Source of the DNA: Tropicimonas isoalkanivorans
GTDB lineage: Bacteria; Pseudomonadota; Alphaproteobacteria; Rhodobacterales; Rhodobacteraceae
Direction of reading: 5' to 3'
Assembly: GCF_900112335.1 (NCBI RefSeq)
Contig: NZ_FOLG01000001.1
Span: forward strand, 186,001-250,000
DNA: 64,000 nt
Shown here: one piece after another, positions 34,211 to 44,440 of the stretch
Position numbering within the stretch: the stretch's first letter is position 1
Layout of the letters: each line of letters opens with the position of its first letter
The notes under the pieces: generated by a model
What the model was told of the DNA's origin: nothing
The model's database searches: none
Seen by the model: the letters and a program-made list of their open reading frames with translations, nothing else
Program-made: the position numbers and the translations under genes

Positions 34211-35737
34211 ATGAACGCTATCCTGGAAATGCGGAACATCACCAAGACGTTCCCGGGCGTGAAAGCTTTGAGCGACGTCAACCTGTCGGTGAAGAAGGGC
34301 GAGATCCATGCCCTCGTCGGCGAAAACGGCGCCGGCAAATCGACCCTCATGAAGGTGTTGAGCGGCGTGTACCCGCACCACCAGTTCGAGGGCGATATCT
34401 ATTACAAAGGCGAGCCGCAGAAGTTCGCCAAGATCTCCGACAGCGAGGAAAAGGGGATCATCATCATCCATCAGGAACTCGCGCTGGTTCCGATGTTGTC
34501 GATCGCCGAGAACATCTTTCTCGGCAACGAGACCGCCAAGAAAGGCGTCATCGACTGGCACGAGGCGCATCAGCGGGCCAAGGAAGTGACGGCCAAGGTG
34601 GGCCTGCGGGAACCGACCACCACCAAGATCACGAACCTCGGCACCGGCAAGCAACAGCTCGTGGAGATCGCCAAGGCGCTGTCGAAACGGGTGGAATTGC
34701 TGATCCTGGACGAGCCGACCTCCTCTCTCAACGAGACCGACAGCGAGGCACTCCTGGATCTGCTGCGCGAGTTCCGGGCGCAGGGCATCACCTCCATCAT
34801 CATATCGCACAAACTCAACGAGGTTGCCGAGGTCGCCGACACGATCACCGTGCTCCGCGACGGCCTGACGGTCAGTTCGTTCCCCTGTGACAAGTCCGTC
34901 GAGATCGAAAACCGGATCATCAAGGAGATGGTCGGCCGGGAGCTGACCAACCGCTACCCGCCCCGCGACGTCGCCATCGGCGACATGATGTTGGAGGTCA
35001 GGAACTGGAACGTCTACCACCATCTCCACTCCGACAGGCACCTGATCCGCAACGTGAACTTCAATGTCCGGGCGGGCGAGATCGTCGGCATTGCCGGGTT
35101 GATGGGCGCGGGCCGGACCGAACTTGCCATGAGCATCTTCGGCCGTTCCTACGGTCAGAAAATCTCCGGCGAAGTGCTTCTCAAGGGGCAGCCCGTCGAC
35201 GTGAGCGACATCAAGAAAGCCGTCGCGCTCGGCATTGCCTACGTAACCGAGGACCGCAAGGAACTGGGTCTGGTTCTGGACAATTCCATCAAGCACAACC
35301 TGACGCTTGCCAACCTCGACGGGGTCGCCAAGGGGCTCGTGCTGGATGATATCGAAGAGCGTAACGTCGGCCGGGAATACATCGAGAAGCTCAACATCCG
35401 CTGCTCATCGATGCTGCAAGAGGTCGTCAACCTCTCCGGTGGCAACCAGCAAAAGGTGGTGCTCGGGAAGTGGCTCTATTCGCATCCCGAAGTGCTGATC
35501 CTGGATGAGCCGACACGCGGCATCGACGTCAACGCCAAATTCGAAATCTACTCGATCATCAATGATTTGGCGGCGGAAGGTAAAGCGATCGTCTTTATCT
35601 CCTCCGAGATGCCGGAACTGCTCGGAATGTGCGACCGGATCTATGTCATGAGCGAGGGCCGCATGGCGGGCGAACTGCCCGTAGCGGAAGCTTCGCAAGA
35701 AAAGATCATGCGAATGATCGTCAAGAACGATGGGTGA
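34211..35737 (+). CDS. gguA: sugar ABC transporter ATPase GguA
   Basis: A 508-residue double ATPase of the CUT2 type. Domain one has Walker [10 protein letters not shown] near residue 38, signature [15 protein letters not shown] and Walker [14 protein letters not shown]. Domain two has a degenerate Walker A (GLMGAGRTE) but signature [15 protein letters not shown]. This asymmetry is normal in RbsA/GguA proteins. It powers uptake of sugars bound by ChvE. The 3' end overlaps gguB by eight bases. Confidence 0.92.
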   Translation: MNAILEMRNITKTFPGVKALSDVNLSVKKGEIHALVGENGAGKSTLMKVLSGVYPHHQFEGDIYYKGEPQKFAKISDSEEKGIIIIHQELALVPMLSIAENIFLGNETAKKGVIDWHEAHQRAKEVTAKVGLREPTTTKITNLGTGKQQLVEIAKALSKRVELLILDEPTSSLNETDSEALLDLLREFRAQGITSIIISHKLNEVAEVADTITVLRDGLTVSSFPCDKSVEIENRIIKEMVGRELTNRYPPRDVAIGDMMLEVRNWNVYHHLHSDRHLIRNVNFNVRAGEIVGIAGLMGAGRTELAMSIFGRSYGQKISGEVLLKGQPVDVSDIKKAVALGIAYVTEDRKELGLVLDNSIKHNLTLANLDGVAKGLVLDDIEERNVGREYIEKLNIRCSSMLQEVVNLSGGNQQKVVLGKWLYSHPEVLILDEPTRGIDVNAKFEIYSIINDLAAEGKAIVFISSEMPELLGMCDRIYVMSEGRMAGELPVAEASQEKIMRMIVKNDG

Positions 35738-36953
35738 AGAAATGCAACAAGTTGCAAGCGGCCCGGCCGCGACGATGGAGCCGGAGAACAAAAACACCAT
35801 CGCAAGCTATCTGAAGTCCAACCTTAGGGAATACGGCCTGCTTCTGGCGCTGATCGTAGTCATGGTTTCGTTCCAGATCATGACCGACGGCATCCTGATG
35901 AAACCGCTCAACATCACCAACCTGGTGCTGCAGAACAGCTACATCGTCATCATGGCGGTCGGTATGTTGCTGGTGATCGTCTCCGGCAACATCGACCTTT
36001 CCGTGGGGTCGGTCGTGGGCTTCATCGGCGCGCTGGCAGCGGTGCTGATGGTCAACTACGGGATGAACTTCATTCTCGCGTCCGCCATTTGCCTGGTCAC
36101 CGGCGCGGCAATCGGCGCCGCTCAGGGGTATTGGATCGCCTATCACAAGATCCCATCGTTCATCGTGACCCTGGCGGGCATGCTCGTGTTTCGCGGCCTG
36201 ACCCTGGCTCTGCTTGCCGGACAATCGATCGGCCCGTTCCCCGTGTCGTTCCAACGACTGAGCTCCGGCTTCATCCCGGACCTTCTGGGCTCCGGCAAGC
36301 CGCATATGCTGACGCTCGTGCTCGGCGCGGCGATCAGCCTTTACCTGGTTTACGCCAATGTCCGCCAACGGATGGCCGAGCAAAAGATCGCCAGACCCGA
36401 GGAGCCTTTCGCGATCTTCGTCGGCAAGAACGCCCTCATTCTGATCGCGATCAACTATCTGGCCTTCCTGATGGCCGGCTATCGCGGCCTTCCGAACGTG
36501 CTGATCGTCATGGCGCTGCTGATCTCCATCTACAGCTTCCTGACCTCTCGGACGACCCTTGGGCGGCGGATCTACGCGCTCGGCGGCAATGAGAAGGCGG
36601 CGAAGCTCTCAGGCGTGAACACCGAGAAGCTGACGTTCCTGACCTTCGCCAATATGGGGATGCTGGCCGCGCTCGCTGGCCTGGTCTTCGCCGCGCGTCT
36701 GAATTCGGCCTCGCCCAAAGCCGGCGTCGCGTTCGAACTGGACGTCATCGCGGCGGTCTTCATTGGCGGTGCCTCCATGTCGGGCGGGGTCGGCACGGTG
36801 GTCGGCGCGGTGATCGGTGCATTCCTGATGGGCGTTATGAACAACGGCATGTCGATCATGTCCGTCGGCATCGACTACCAGCAGGTCATCAAGGGCCTGG
36901 TCCTGTTGGCCGCCGTGATCTTCGACGTCTACAACAAGAAGAAGGCCGGCTAA
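35730..36953 (+). CDS. gguB: sugar ABC transporter permease GguB
   Basis: A 407-residue permease, longer than RbsC (about 320) but normal for GguB/XylH-type proteins. It has a hydrophilic N-terminal stretch then about ten membrane segments, with [19 protein letters not shown] near residue 80 and [16 protein letters not shown] near 282. It may start at ATG 35730, inside gguA, or at 35742 with GGGTGAAG upstream. It works with ChvE and GguA. A hairpin follows it before araD. Confidence 0.92.
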   Translation: MGEEMQQVASGPAATMEPENKNTIASYLKSNLREYGLLLALIVVMVSFQIMTDGILMKPLNITNLVLQNSYIVIMAVGMLLVIVSGNIDLSVGSVVGFIGALAAVLMVNYGMNFILASAICLVTGAAIGAAQGYWIAYHKIPSFIVTLAGMLVFRGLTLALLAGQSIGPFPVSFQRLSSGFIPDLLGSGKPHMLTLVLGAAISLYLVYANVRQRMAEQKIARPEEPFAIFVGKNALILIAINYLAFLMAGYRGLPNVLIVMALLISIYSFLTSRTTLGRRIYALGGNEKAAKLSGVNTEKLTFLTFANMGMLAALAGLVFAARLNSASPKAGVAFELDVIAAVFIGGASMSGGVGTVVGAVIGAFLMGVMNNGMSIMSVGIDYQQVIKGLVLLAAVIFDVYNKKKAG

Positions 36954-36964
36954 GCCCTCTTCTC

Positions 36965-37001
36965 GCCCGGGCCGAGCGCACCCCTCCCCGCTGGCCCGGG
37001 C
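36965..37001 (+). terminator. intercistronic hairpin between gguB and araD
   Basis: GCCCGGGCC (36965-36973) and GGCCCGGGC (36993-37001) form a perfect 9-bp stem with a 19-base loop, 11 bases after the gguB stop. It separates transport from enzyme genes and may reduce readthrough, but no promoter was recognised in the 142-base gap. Confidence 0.45.
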
Positions 37002-37095
37002 ATCTTCCGGCCTCTGAGCCACCCTCCTTTCCACCCCCGCCGCGGCCATACCGCAGCAGACCCCCGACATTTGCCTGACGAAAGGAACCTGTTCG

Positions 37096-37788
37096 ATGCT
37101 GAAGGACCTTCGCGACGCCGTGCTGGACGCCAACCTGGAGCTGAACCGGCGCGGGGTCGTGCTCTACACCTGGGGAAATGTCAGCGCGATCGACCGCGAT
37201 AGCGGACTGATCGTCATCAAACCTTCCGGCGTGGCCTACGACGCGATGACGGCCGATGACATGGTCGTTGTCTCCCTGGACAACGAGGTCGTTTGGGGCA
37301 GCAACAAGCCTTCGTCCGATACCCGCACCCACACGGCGCTCTATCGCGCCTTCCCGGAGATCGGCGGCGTTGCCCACACACACTCCACCCACGCTGTAGC
37401 CTGGGCACAGGCCCGCCGTGCGATCCCCTGCCTCGGCACCACGCAGGCCGACTACTGCGCGGGCGAAGTGCCGTGCACCGCACCGCTCCCGCCCGACGAA
37501 GTGCAGCGCGATTACGAAACCGCCACGGGCGACGCGATCATACGGCGCTTTCAGGGTCTGGACCCGGTGGCGGTGCCGATGGTGCTGGTCGCGGGCCACG
37601 GCCCGTTCACCTGGGGCAAGGATGCGGACGACGCGGTCCACAACGCGGTGGTGCTGGAGGAGTCGGCGAAGATGGCCACGCTTACCGTCACCGTGTCCGG
37701 GCCCAATCCACAACCGCTGGAGGATTACGTGCTCGACTACCACTACCAGCGAAAGCACGGAAAAAACGCCTGGTACGGCCAGAACTGA
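37096..37788 (+). CDS. araD: L-ribulose-5-phosphate 4-epimerase
   Basis: A 230-residue class II aldolase-fold epimerase of AraD size. It converts L-ribulose-5-phosphate to D-xylulose-5-phosphate, the exit of the arabinose pathway. The zinc histidines are in GGVAHTHSTHAVAW at about 96 and 98, and the third in VLVAGHGPFTWG near 172. The conserved ALYRAFPEI precedes them. AAAGGAACC lies upstream of the ATG. It is followed by araA after 61 bases. Confidence 0.93.
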   Translation: MLKDLRDAVLDANLELNRRGVVLYTWGNVSAIDRDSGLIVIKPSGVAYDAMTADDMVVVSLDNEVVWGSNKPSSDTRTHTALYRAFPEIGGVAHTHSTHAVAWAQARRAIPCLGTTQADYCAGEVPCTAPLPPDEVQRDYETATGDAIIRRFQGLDPVAVPMVLVAGHGPFTWGKDADDAVHNAVVLEESAKMATLTVTVSGPNPQPLEDYVLDYHYQRKHGKNAWYGQN

Positions 37789-37849
37789 GCTGGACCGCGG
37801 CGGAGAATATGGCGCGGTCCCTCCGCGCGAAGGATAGAGAGGAAGAGAC

Positions 37850-39358
37850 ATGATCGGGTTGAAACCGCTGAAATTCTGGTTCGTTTGCGGATCGCAGCAC
37901 CTCTATGGGCCGGAAACGCTGGCGCAGGTCGGCGATGGGGCCAAAACGGTGGTCGAGGGGCTGACGAAGGGCGACCGCCTGGCCCTGCCCATCGAGTTTG
38001 CCGGCGTCGTCACGACCGCTGACGAGATTGCCGACGTCTGCCGCCGCGCCTCCGCCGACCCCGAATGTGGCGGCCTGATCATCTGGATGCACACCTTCTC
38101 GCCTGCGAAAATGTGGATCCGCGGTCTCAGCCAACTGACCAAGCCGCTCCTCCACCTCCACACCCAGCTTTTGGCGGAGCTCCCGTGGGACTCCATCGAC
38201 ATGGACTACATGAACCTCCACCAGGCCGCCCATGGCGACCGGGAGGCAGGGTTCATGCACACCCGGATGCGGCTGGGTCGTAAGGTGGCGGCCGGCCATT
38301 GGTCCGACCCGGAAACGCAGGACCGGATCGACGCCTGGATGCGCGCCGCCCGCGCCTGGGACGACTGGCAAGGCGCGAAGTTCTGCCGGTTCGGCGACAA
38401 TATGCGGAACGTTGCGGTGACCGAAGGCGACAAAGTCGGGGCCGAAATGGCGTTCGGTTTCGCGGTGCACGGCTACGGGATCATGGACCTCGCCGATCGT
38501 ATGGCCGAGATTTCGGACGCGGAGGTCGAGGCGCTGGCGACCGAGTACATGGATCTATACGACGTTGATCCCGTGTTGGCGCCCGGTGGCGAGCGGCACG
38601 CGGCACTGCTCTACAACGCCAAACAGGAACTCGGCCTCGGGGCCTTCCTCGCCGAAGGCGGCTTCAAGGGGTTCACTCACACCTTCGAAGATCTCCACGG
38701 CCTCTCCCAGCTTCCCGGCATCGCCACGCAACGCCTGATGGCGCAGGGCTATGGGTTCGCGGGCGAAGGCGACTGGAAGACACCGGCCCTCGTGCGGGCG
38801 ATGAAGGTGATGGGCCACGGCATGAGCGGCGCGACCTCCTTCATGGAGGATTACACGTACGACCTGACGCCCGGGAAGGAAAAGGTGCTCGGATCGCACA
38901 TGTTGGAAGTGTGCCCGACGATCGCCGAAGGAAAGATCCGGGTGGAAATCCATCCGCTTGGCATCGGCGGCAAGGACGATCCGGTGCGGCTCGTCTTCAA
39001 CTCGAAGAAGGGTCCGGCAATCAACGCGAGCCTGGTGGATATCGGAAACCGATTCCGGCTTGTGGCCAACACGGTAACATCGGTCGACCATCCCGACCTG
39101 CCGAAACTGCCGGTGGCGCGGGCCGTCTGGGAATGCCATCCGGACTTCAAGACGGCGGTGAGCGCATGGATCCTCGCCGGCGGCGCGCATCACACCGCCT
39201 ACAGCAACGACGTGACGGCAGAAATGCTGGAAGACTTCGCGACCATCGCCGGCATTGAGCTGGCCCTGATCGACGACGAAACCACGTTGTCCGCCTTCAA
39301 GCAGACCCTGCGCAGCAACGAGGTCTATTGGCATATTGCGAAAGGCTTTTATGCCTGA
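37850..39358 (+). CDS. araA: L-arabinose isomerase
   Basis: A 502-residue L-arabinose isomerase (500 in Escherichia coli) that interconverts L-arabinose and L-ribulose. [16 protein letters not shown] at the N-terminus is characteristic. The metal site glutamates (near 306 and 333, the second in [10 protein letters not shown]) and histidine in [15 protein letters not shown] near 350 are intact, as is the C-terminal [15 protein letters not shown] containing the last His. GGAAGAGAC precedes the ATG. It is the last gene of the operon, and a hairpin follows. Confidence 0.95.
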   Translation: MIGLKPLKFWFVCGSQHLYGPETLAQVGDGAKTVVEGLTKGDRLALPIEFAGVVTTADEIADVCRRASADPECGGLIIWMHTFSPAKMWIRGLSQLTKPLLHLHTQLLAELPWDSIDMDYMNLHQAAHGDREAGFMHTRMRLGRKVAAGHWSDPETQDRIDAWMRAARAWDDWQGAKFCRFGDNMRNVAVTEGDKVGAEMAFGFAVHGYGIMDLADRMAEISDAEVEALATEYMDLYDVDPVLAPGGERHAALLYNAKQELGLGAFLAEGGFKGFTHTFEDLHGLSQLPGIATQRLMAQGYGFAGEGDWKTPALVRAMKVMGHGMSGATSFMEDYTYDLTPGKEKVLGSHMLEVCPTIAEGKIRVEIHPLGIGGKDDPVRLVFNSKKGPAINASLVDIGNRFRLVANTVTSVDHPDLPKLPVARAVWECHPDFKTAVSAWILAGGAHHTAYSNDVTAEMLEDFATIAGIELALIDDETTLSAFKQTLRSNEVYWHIAKGFYA

Positions 39359-39381
39359 GGCGAATTCTTCGTCCAAATGAC

Positions 39382-39404
39382 AGTGGGCCCGATTTGGGCC
39401 CACT
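39382..39404. terminator. bidirectional terminator between araA and araC
   Basis: AGTGGGCCC (39382-39390) and GGGCCCACT (39396-39404) form a perfect 9-bp stem with a 5-base loop, midway in the gap between the convergent araA and araC genes. Only a short T-containing tail follows, but the place and stability fit a terminator for both genes. Confidence 0.65.
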
Positions 39405-39452
39405 TACTCAACACAACGCAATTGCCAAAGCCGCCCGCGGCGGCTCTCGATC

Positions 39453-40466
39453 TCAGCGGTCGTTCAGCGGCGGAGCTGCTGGCCGCGGCAGAGCCGAAGA
39501 CACAGCGACTGCATCGGAATTTGACGAATCCCGCCAGCGGGCCCGGAACGCCCGCGGCCCCATTCCCGTGTGCTTGCGGAATACACGCGAGAAATAAAGC
39601 GGATCGTCATACCCCACCATCGGCGACAGCGACTTGATGGGAACATTTGTGTTCTGAAGAATCTGCATCGCATACTGAACGCGCTGTGCGTCCCGCCACT
39701 GAATCACGCCAATGCCCACGCTCTGGCGGAACAGGTTCGAGAGGCGCGACGGGGAAAGGCACACATGTTTGCAGATCTCATTGATTCCGAGCGGCTTGTC
39801 CAAATTCTCGGTAATCAGCTTGCAGGCAGCCAGCACACGCTCATCCACCAAAACGGACCCGGTCTTTGCCGGGCGATCCAGCCGGGCGCAGGTCAGCAGG
39901 ATCTGTTCGAGGCGGTTGAACGCGAGGTCCGTCGATAGCGCGTCTTCGAGATTTGCCGATTTCTCCACTTCGACGAACAGGTTGAACAACTCGCTGAACG
40001 TGCTCTCGTCTCGGTGGCGGAGGACGTATACCCCGTCGACCGTCCGCTTCCACTCCAACCACGGCTTCCAGAAGGCACGCGGGTGGAAATAGATCCAACG
40101 GTGCCACCATTTCTCGGCCGACGGCGCCCGCCCATAATAATGCCGCACGCGCGGGGGAAAGAGCAGCACGTCACCCGCGGTCACGTCAAAGCGTTGATCG
40201 CCGTCGAACACCTGACCGGTCCCTTCGATCGTCAGGTTGACGATCCATCCCCGCATCCCGTTTGGCCGATCGATGAAGAAGTCCAATCGCCCGCCTTCCT
40301 CAATCGGCGTAATTCCCGCCACGAGGCGCAGGTCGAAACTGTACCCGGGAAAGAGCGGTGCCATTTGTTCGTCATCCAGCACCATCCCAGTCGCAAGGCT
40401 CAGCTTGCGACTTACCCTGTGAATTTCAGGGTCTTGCGAGGGGTCAAAGGCAGAGCGATCATCCAT
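39453..40466 (-). CDS. araC: arabinose operon regulator AraC
   Basis: A 337-residue AraC orthologue. The N-terminal cupin has the PGYSFDLRLVAGITPIEEGG segment and FFIDRPNGMRG, matching the sugar pocket of Escherichia coli AraC, which has Arg38 here. HTH one (KHVCLSPSRLSNLFRQS near 245) and HTH two (VGYDDPLYFSRVFRKHTG near 290) closely follow the E. coli protein, so DNA recognition is probably similar. It has a longer N-terminus and C-terminal tail than the 292-residue E. coli protein. ATG 40466 is preferred over an in-frame GTG at 40514. It probably binds the two sites upstream of araB and chvE. Confidence 0.9.
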   Translation of the reverse strand: MDDRSAFDPSQDPEIHRVSRKLSLATGMVLDDEQMAPLFPGYSFDLRLVAGITPIEEGGRLDFFIDRPNGMRGWIVNLTIEGTGQVFDGDQRFDVTAGDVLLFPPRVRHYYGRAPSAEKWWHRWIYFHPRAFWKPWLEWKRTVDGVYVLRHRDESTFSELFNLFVEVEKSANLEDALSTDLAFNRLEQILLTCARLDRPAKTGSVLVDERVLAACKLITENLDKPLGINEICKHVCLSPSRLSNLFRQSVGIGVIQWRDAQRVQYAMQILQNTNVPIKSLSPMVGYDDPLYFSRVFRKHTGMGPRAFRARWRDSSNSDAVAVSSALPRPAAPPLNDR

Positions 40467-40963
40467 TTCCCGGTGATTTTCTCCTGTACCGCCATCAGAG
40501 GCGCGTCCTGGCACACTCCGAAAGAGCTGAAGAGCTCAGGTCGTCGGGTCAGCCCGTCGGAGAGTGGCGCTGGCGTGCCTCGGTATATCGGACGCAAACG
40601 AACGTTGGAAAGAATGTGTTAAATGCTGGAAACCGAATTCTTTTTCCCCGAAGGACTCGTCGCCTACATGTTACCGAGTTTTCCTGCCGTTGGCTGCCCC
40701 GCTTGGCCGAGGCGCGACACTGTGCGACAGGCGCTTTCTCCATGACAAAAGAGAGCGCCCTCTTTCCGTCGCCACGATTCTGTTCACACGTCACCATCCG
40801 TATCGATGGCCCTGCCGACTCTCCTTGATTGCCTGAAGCGTGGGACCCAAGCTGGCGTAATTACCTGGGGTTTGTGACGATCCGCACTTCAGAGGGCGAC
40901 GTCAATCGTTGCGCCAGATCCATTACATTGGCGTAGTGAGAGGAAAGGCAGCGAGGCCAAAAG
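40467..40963. other. divergent intergenic region upstream of araC and the PerM-like gene
   Basis: 497 bases. No AraC-type site like those at araB and chvE was recognised, so araC may not share their operator. No recognisable gene or hairpin. AGAGGAAAGG near 40940 is the likely ribosome site of the plus-strand gene. Confidence 0.5.
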
Positions 40964-42073
40964 ATGCAGGATCGTATCCGTCACACCACTTTCGGAACAC
41001 TCGTGCTCATACTGGCAACGATCGGGATGTCGATCGTTCTGTTCCCATTCTGGAAATCCATTTTCTGGGCAGTGGTGCTGGCGATTCTGTTCTGGCCTGT
41101 ACGGCAGGTCGTCGTTCGCCGACTGCGAGGACGAAAGACTATCGCGTCGATCCTGATCGTTTTGCTGGTCATGATCTTCGTTCTCATTCCCGCAATTCTG
41201 ATCGCGGGTCTTATTGTGGATGGCGCCGCCACGATCGTCGAAGATATCCGGTCGGGTGCGTTCCGGCCAGGCGAGTTCTTCTCGACCGTCGAGGACCGGC
41301 TGCCCCGGACGACGGACTTCCTGAAGAGGACCGGGGTAGATTTCGAGGCCGTCAAGAAACTGTCAGGACAGGCCTTTTTCTCGGTTGCTCAATTTGCGGC
41401 CAGCCACGTTGCGGTCATCGGCCAGAGCGCGTCGGTCTTCGTGTTCCACGTCGTTCTCACGCTCTACATTCTCTTTGCCCTTCTTCAACAGGGCGACAAC
41501 ATCTACGGGGTGATCTTCAGCCGCTTTCCTGCATCGCGCCACGCCAAGGAGAAGTTCTTTGCCGCCTTCTCAGGGATGGCGGTCGCAACCATCAAGGGCA
41601 TGGTCTCCGTCGGAATCGTCCAGGCCGTCCTGGGGGGCGCGATATTCGCCGTTCTCGGGATCAACAGCGCTGTCTTCTGGGGCGCGCTGATGGGGCTGCT
41701 TTCCGTCGTCCCCCCGTTCGGAGCCAGCGTCATTTGGGCACCGGCCGCTCTCGTGATGGTGCTGCACGGAGACACGTCAGGCGGGCTCATCCTGTTGGCC
41801 TACGGCGTGGCCGTAGTCAGCATGTCCGACAATGTCGTGCGCCCGATTGTCGTCGGGCGCGCAAGCAGTGTGCCTGGGTACATGGTGCTGGTTACGACAC
41901 TGGGCGGGCTCGCGATGTTCGGCCTGACCGGCCTGGTTCTCGGGCCGGTCATCGCGTCGCTGTTCCTGTCGGCCTGGCAGTGGTTCGACGAGTCGGAAAG
42001 GCAGACCTCACTGGGAGAACCGACAGAGGCAGACGTGCGGCCCGCGGCAGTCGAGCATGGACCCACGACGTGA
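40964..42073 (+). CDS. AI-2E (PerM) family membrane protein
   Basis: A 369-residue inner-membrane protein of the AI-2E/PerM family with about eight hydrophobic segments. Two lie near the N-terminus (VLILATIGMSIVLFPFW; FWAVVLAILFWPV), one at ILIVLLVMIFVLIPAILIAG, and a cluster at VGIVQAVLGGAIFAVLGI, ALMGLLSVVPPFG and VVTTLGGLAMFGLTGLVLGPV, the last being family-typical. Members export AI-2 or act as sodium/proton antiporters; function cannot be decided here. It stands alone between araC and the E2 gene and has no obvious link to either. Confidence 0.85.
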   Translation: MQDRIRHTTFGTLVLILATIGMSIVLFPFWKSIFWAVVLAILFWPVRQVVVRRLRGRKTIASILIVLLVMIFVLIPAILIAGLIVDGAATIVEDIRSGAFRPGEFFSTVEDRLPRTTDFLKRTGVDFEAVKKLSGQAFFSVAQFAASHVAVIGQSASVFVFHVVLTLYILFALLQQGDNIYGVIFSRFPASRHAKEKFFAAFSGMAVATIKGMVSVGIVQAVLGGAIFAVLGINSAVFWGALMGLLSVVPPFGASVIWAPAALVMVLHGDTSGGLILLAYGVAVVSMSDNVVRPIVVGRASSVPGYMVLVTTLGGLAMFGLTGLVLGPVIASLFLSAWQWFDESERQTSLGEPTEADVRPAAVEHGPTT

Positions 42074-42109
42074 TCCTGCGCATTCGGTCTGCCAAAGAGG
42101 CTCTCGCTT

Positions 42110-42988
42110 TTACACCATCATCCGGCGGGGATCTGCCAGCAGGCCACAGAGGTACGTCATGAACCGCGCAGCGTCAGCGCCGTTGATCACCCGGTGATCG
42201 TAGCTCAGGTCCAGCGGCAGCATTGGCACCGGCTTGGGTATATCCCCCTCCCAAACCGTGAAAATCTCCGTCCGCGTGATGCCAAGGATGGCAAGCTCGG
42301 GCGGGTTGACGATGGGGGTAAAGGCCGTTCCACCGATGCCGCCGAGCGATGAGATGGTCATCGACGCGCCGCCCATGTCCTCGGGCCCGACCTTTCGCTC
42401 CTGGGCGCGGGAGGCCAGGTCGCCGATGTCGGAAGCGATCTGCCAGAGCCCCTTTCGGTCCGCGTCGCGGATCACCGGAACCATCAATCCATGGGGTGTG
42501 TCGACGGCGATCCCGATGTGGACGTAGTCCTTGAGGATCAGCGTATTGCCGTCCGGACTGAGCGAGGCATTGAACCGCGGAAACGCCCGCAAGGCCCGCG
42601 CCAAAGCTTGCACGTGAAAGGCCAGCGCGGTGAGTTTGACGCCGCGCGCCTCCGCCTCGGGTTTCAGCGCTTTGCGAAAGGCTTCAATGGCGCGAATATC
42701 GGCGCGATCGTGGTGGGTCACTTGCGGGATCAGCGCGTTCGCCGCCCCCAGGTTGGCCGCAGCCACCTTCGCGAAACGGCTCATGGGTTCTTCGGTCACC
42801 GGCCCGAAGAGGCTGTGGTCCACCTCCCAATAGGAGGTGTCCCCCTTGGCGGCGCCGGACGGCGCACCGCGTTCCAGATCCTCGCGGGCGATGGTCGTCC
42901 GGCCAAGATCTTTCGCGAGTTTCGCGATATCGATGTCCATACGACCGGCGAGCGCGCGGACGGACGGAGACGCGATAACCTCTGTCAT
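42110..42988 (-). CDS. 2-oxoacid dehydrogenase E2 core acyltransferase lacking lipoyl domain
   Basis: A 292-residue protein that begins with a short peripheral-subunit-binding segment (SPSVRALAGRMDIDIAKL, residues 7-24) followed by a full chloramphenicol-acetyltransferase-like E2 catalytic domain. The acyltransfer motif is SYDHRVINGADAARF near 265, with catalytic His and, in place of the more usual Asp, an Asn that also occurs in some bacterial E2p. No lipoyl domain is present, unlike normal E2 proteins of 400-600 residues; the lipoyl carrier is a separate gene two upstream (44441-45724). It is the last gene of the operon. ATG 42988 follows GTAGGGGG. Confidence 0.85.
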   Translation of the reverse strand: MTEVIASPSVRALAGRMDIDIAKLAKDLGRTTIAREDLERGAPSGAAKGDTSYWEVDHSLFGPVTEEPMSRFAKVAAANLGAANALIPQVTHHDRADIRAIEAFRKALKPEAEARGVKLTALAFHVQALARALRAFPRFNASLSPDGNTLILKDYVHIGIAVDTPHGLMVPVIRDADRKGLWQIASDIGDLASRAQERKVGPEDMGGASMTISSLGGIGGTAFTPIVNPPELAILGITRTEIFTVWEGDIPKPVPMLPLDLSYDHRVINGADAARFMTYLCGLLADPRRMMV

Positions 42989-42999
42989 AAGCTTTCCCC

Positions 43000-44430
43000 C
43001 TACCAACTCGCCGATATGTATTGGGTTTCCATGAATTCGAGCATACCCTCGTGCCCGCCTTCGCGCCCAAGTCCGGACTGCTTCATGCCGCCGAATGGCG
43101 CCGCAGGATCGCTGACGAGACCGCGATTCAGGCCGACCATGCCATAGTCGAGCGCCTCGCAGACCTGCAGGCCACGCTTCATGTCCTCCGTGAAGACATA
43201 GGCCACAAGGCCGTACTCCGTGGCATTCGCACGGCGGACAACGTCCTGCTGATCGGAGAACGTCTGCAGGGCGGCTACCGGTCCGAAGATCTCGTCATGG
43301 ACGCACTCCGCCGTCTCGGGCACGTTGGTCAGCACCGTTGGCGGGTAGAAATAGCCCCTGCACTCCGGCACGTCGCCGCCGGTCTCGATCTTGGCGCCCT
43401 TGGCAACGGCATCTTTCACGAAGGCGGCGACCTTGTCTCGCGTGTCGGCATTGACCAGCGCCCCTACGTCGACCGACGGGTCGGTGCCGTCGCCGACCTT
43501 GAGACCGGCCATCTTCTCGGTGAGCTTCTTGGTAAAGTCCGCAGCCACGGCCTCGTGGACGTAGATCCGGTTGGCCGCCGTGCAGGCCGAGCCGAGGTTT
43601 CGCATTTTGGCGACCATCGTACCTTCGACGGCAACGTCGAGGTCCGCATCATCGAAGACGATGAGCGGCGCGTTGCCGCCAAGCTCCATCGCCGGTTTCA
43701 GGACCTGGTCCGCTGCGCCACGCAGCAGCTTGCGGCCAACGGCCGTGGACCCTGTGAAGGAGATCACCCGCACGCGCGGATCTTCCATCATGTGGCTCAC
43801 CAGCGGTCCGGCACTGCGGGTCGGCAGAACGTTGACCAGGCCCGGCGGCACCCCGGCCTCCTCCAAAAGCGGCATTAGCGCCAGCATGGTAAGCGGCGTC
43901 TCCGCGGCGGGCTTGATGATCACGGCGCAGCCGGCGGCAAGCGCTGGCGCGATCTTCCGGGTGCCCATTGCGGCTGGGTAGTTCCACGGCGTGACCAGCA
44001 CGGCGAGGCCGGCGGGCTTGTGTTGCACCACGATCCGGGCACCCGATGCCGGTGCATGGGTGATCATCCCATCGGCCCGGACCGCTTCTTCGGCGAACCA
44101 GCGGAAGAACTCGGCGGCATAGGTGGCTTCCCCCCGCGCATCCGCGCCAGCCTTTCCGTTCTCCAGCGTGATAAGGTGCGCAAAATGGTCGAGCCGCTCG
44201 GTCATGAGTTGCCATGCCTTGCGAAGCACCTCGGAGCGATCACGCGGGGTGCGCGCGGCCCAGTCCTTCATCGCCGCGTCGGCGGCGTCCAGCGCGGCAT
44301 CGGCATCGGCGATTGAGGCGTCCGCCACGGACGCGATCACCTCCTCATTTGCCGGATTCAGGACGTCGAACCGCTCCCCGGAGGTACTCTCGCGCCAAGA
44401 GCCGTTGATGTAGAGATCGGTGAATTCCAT
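43000..44430 (-). CDS. aldehyde dehydrogenase, succinate-semialdehyde dehydrogenase-like
   Basis: A 476-residue aldehyde dehydrogenase. It has VTPWNYPAAMGTRKIAPAL near residue 145, the base Glu in MELGGNAPLIVFDDAD near 250 and the nucleophile in NLGSACTAANRIY near 282; the usual Gln two residues before Cys is replaced by Ser-Ala. The end NRGLVSDPAAPFGGMKQSGLG is GabD-like. It lies inside the 2-oxoacid dehydrogenase operon between the lipoyl carrier and E2 core (10 and 11 bases away), so its aldehyde substrate may arise in the same pathway, for example acetaldehyde or a semialdehyde. The substrate is uncertain. Confidence 0.88.
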   Translation of the reverse strand: MEFTDLYINGSWRESTSGERFDVLNPANEEVIASVADASIADADAALDAADAAMKDWAARTPRDRSEVLRKAWQLMTERLDHFAHLITLENGKAGADARGEATYAAEFFRWFAEEAVRADGMITHAPASGARIVVQHKPAGLAVLVTPWNYPAAMGTRKIAPALAAGCAVIIKPAAETPLTMLALMPLLEEAGVPPGLVNVLPTRSAGPLVSHMMEDPRVRVISFTGSTAVGRKLLRGAADQVLKPAMELGGNAPLIVFDDADLDVAVEGTMVAKMRNLGSACTAANRIYVHEAVAADFTKKLTEKMAGLKVGDGTDPSVDVGALVNADTRDKVAAFVKDAVAKGAKIETGGDVPECRGYFYPPTVLTNVPETAECVHDEIFGPVAALQTFSDQQDVVRRANATEYGLVAYVFTEDMKRGLQVCEALDYGMVGLNRGLVSDPAAPFGGMKQSGLGREGGHEGMLEFMETQYISASW

Positions 44431-44440
44431 GTTGGTCTCC

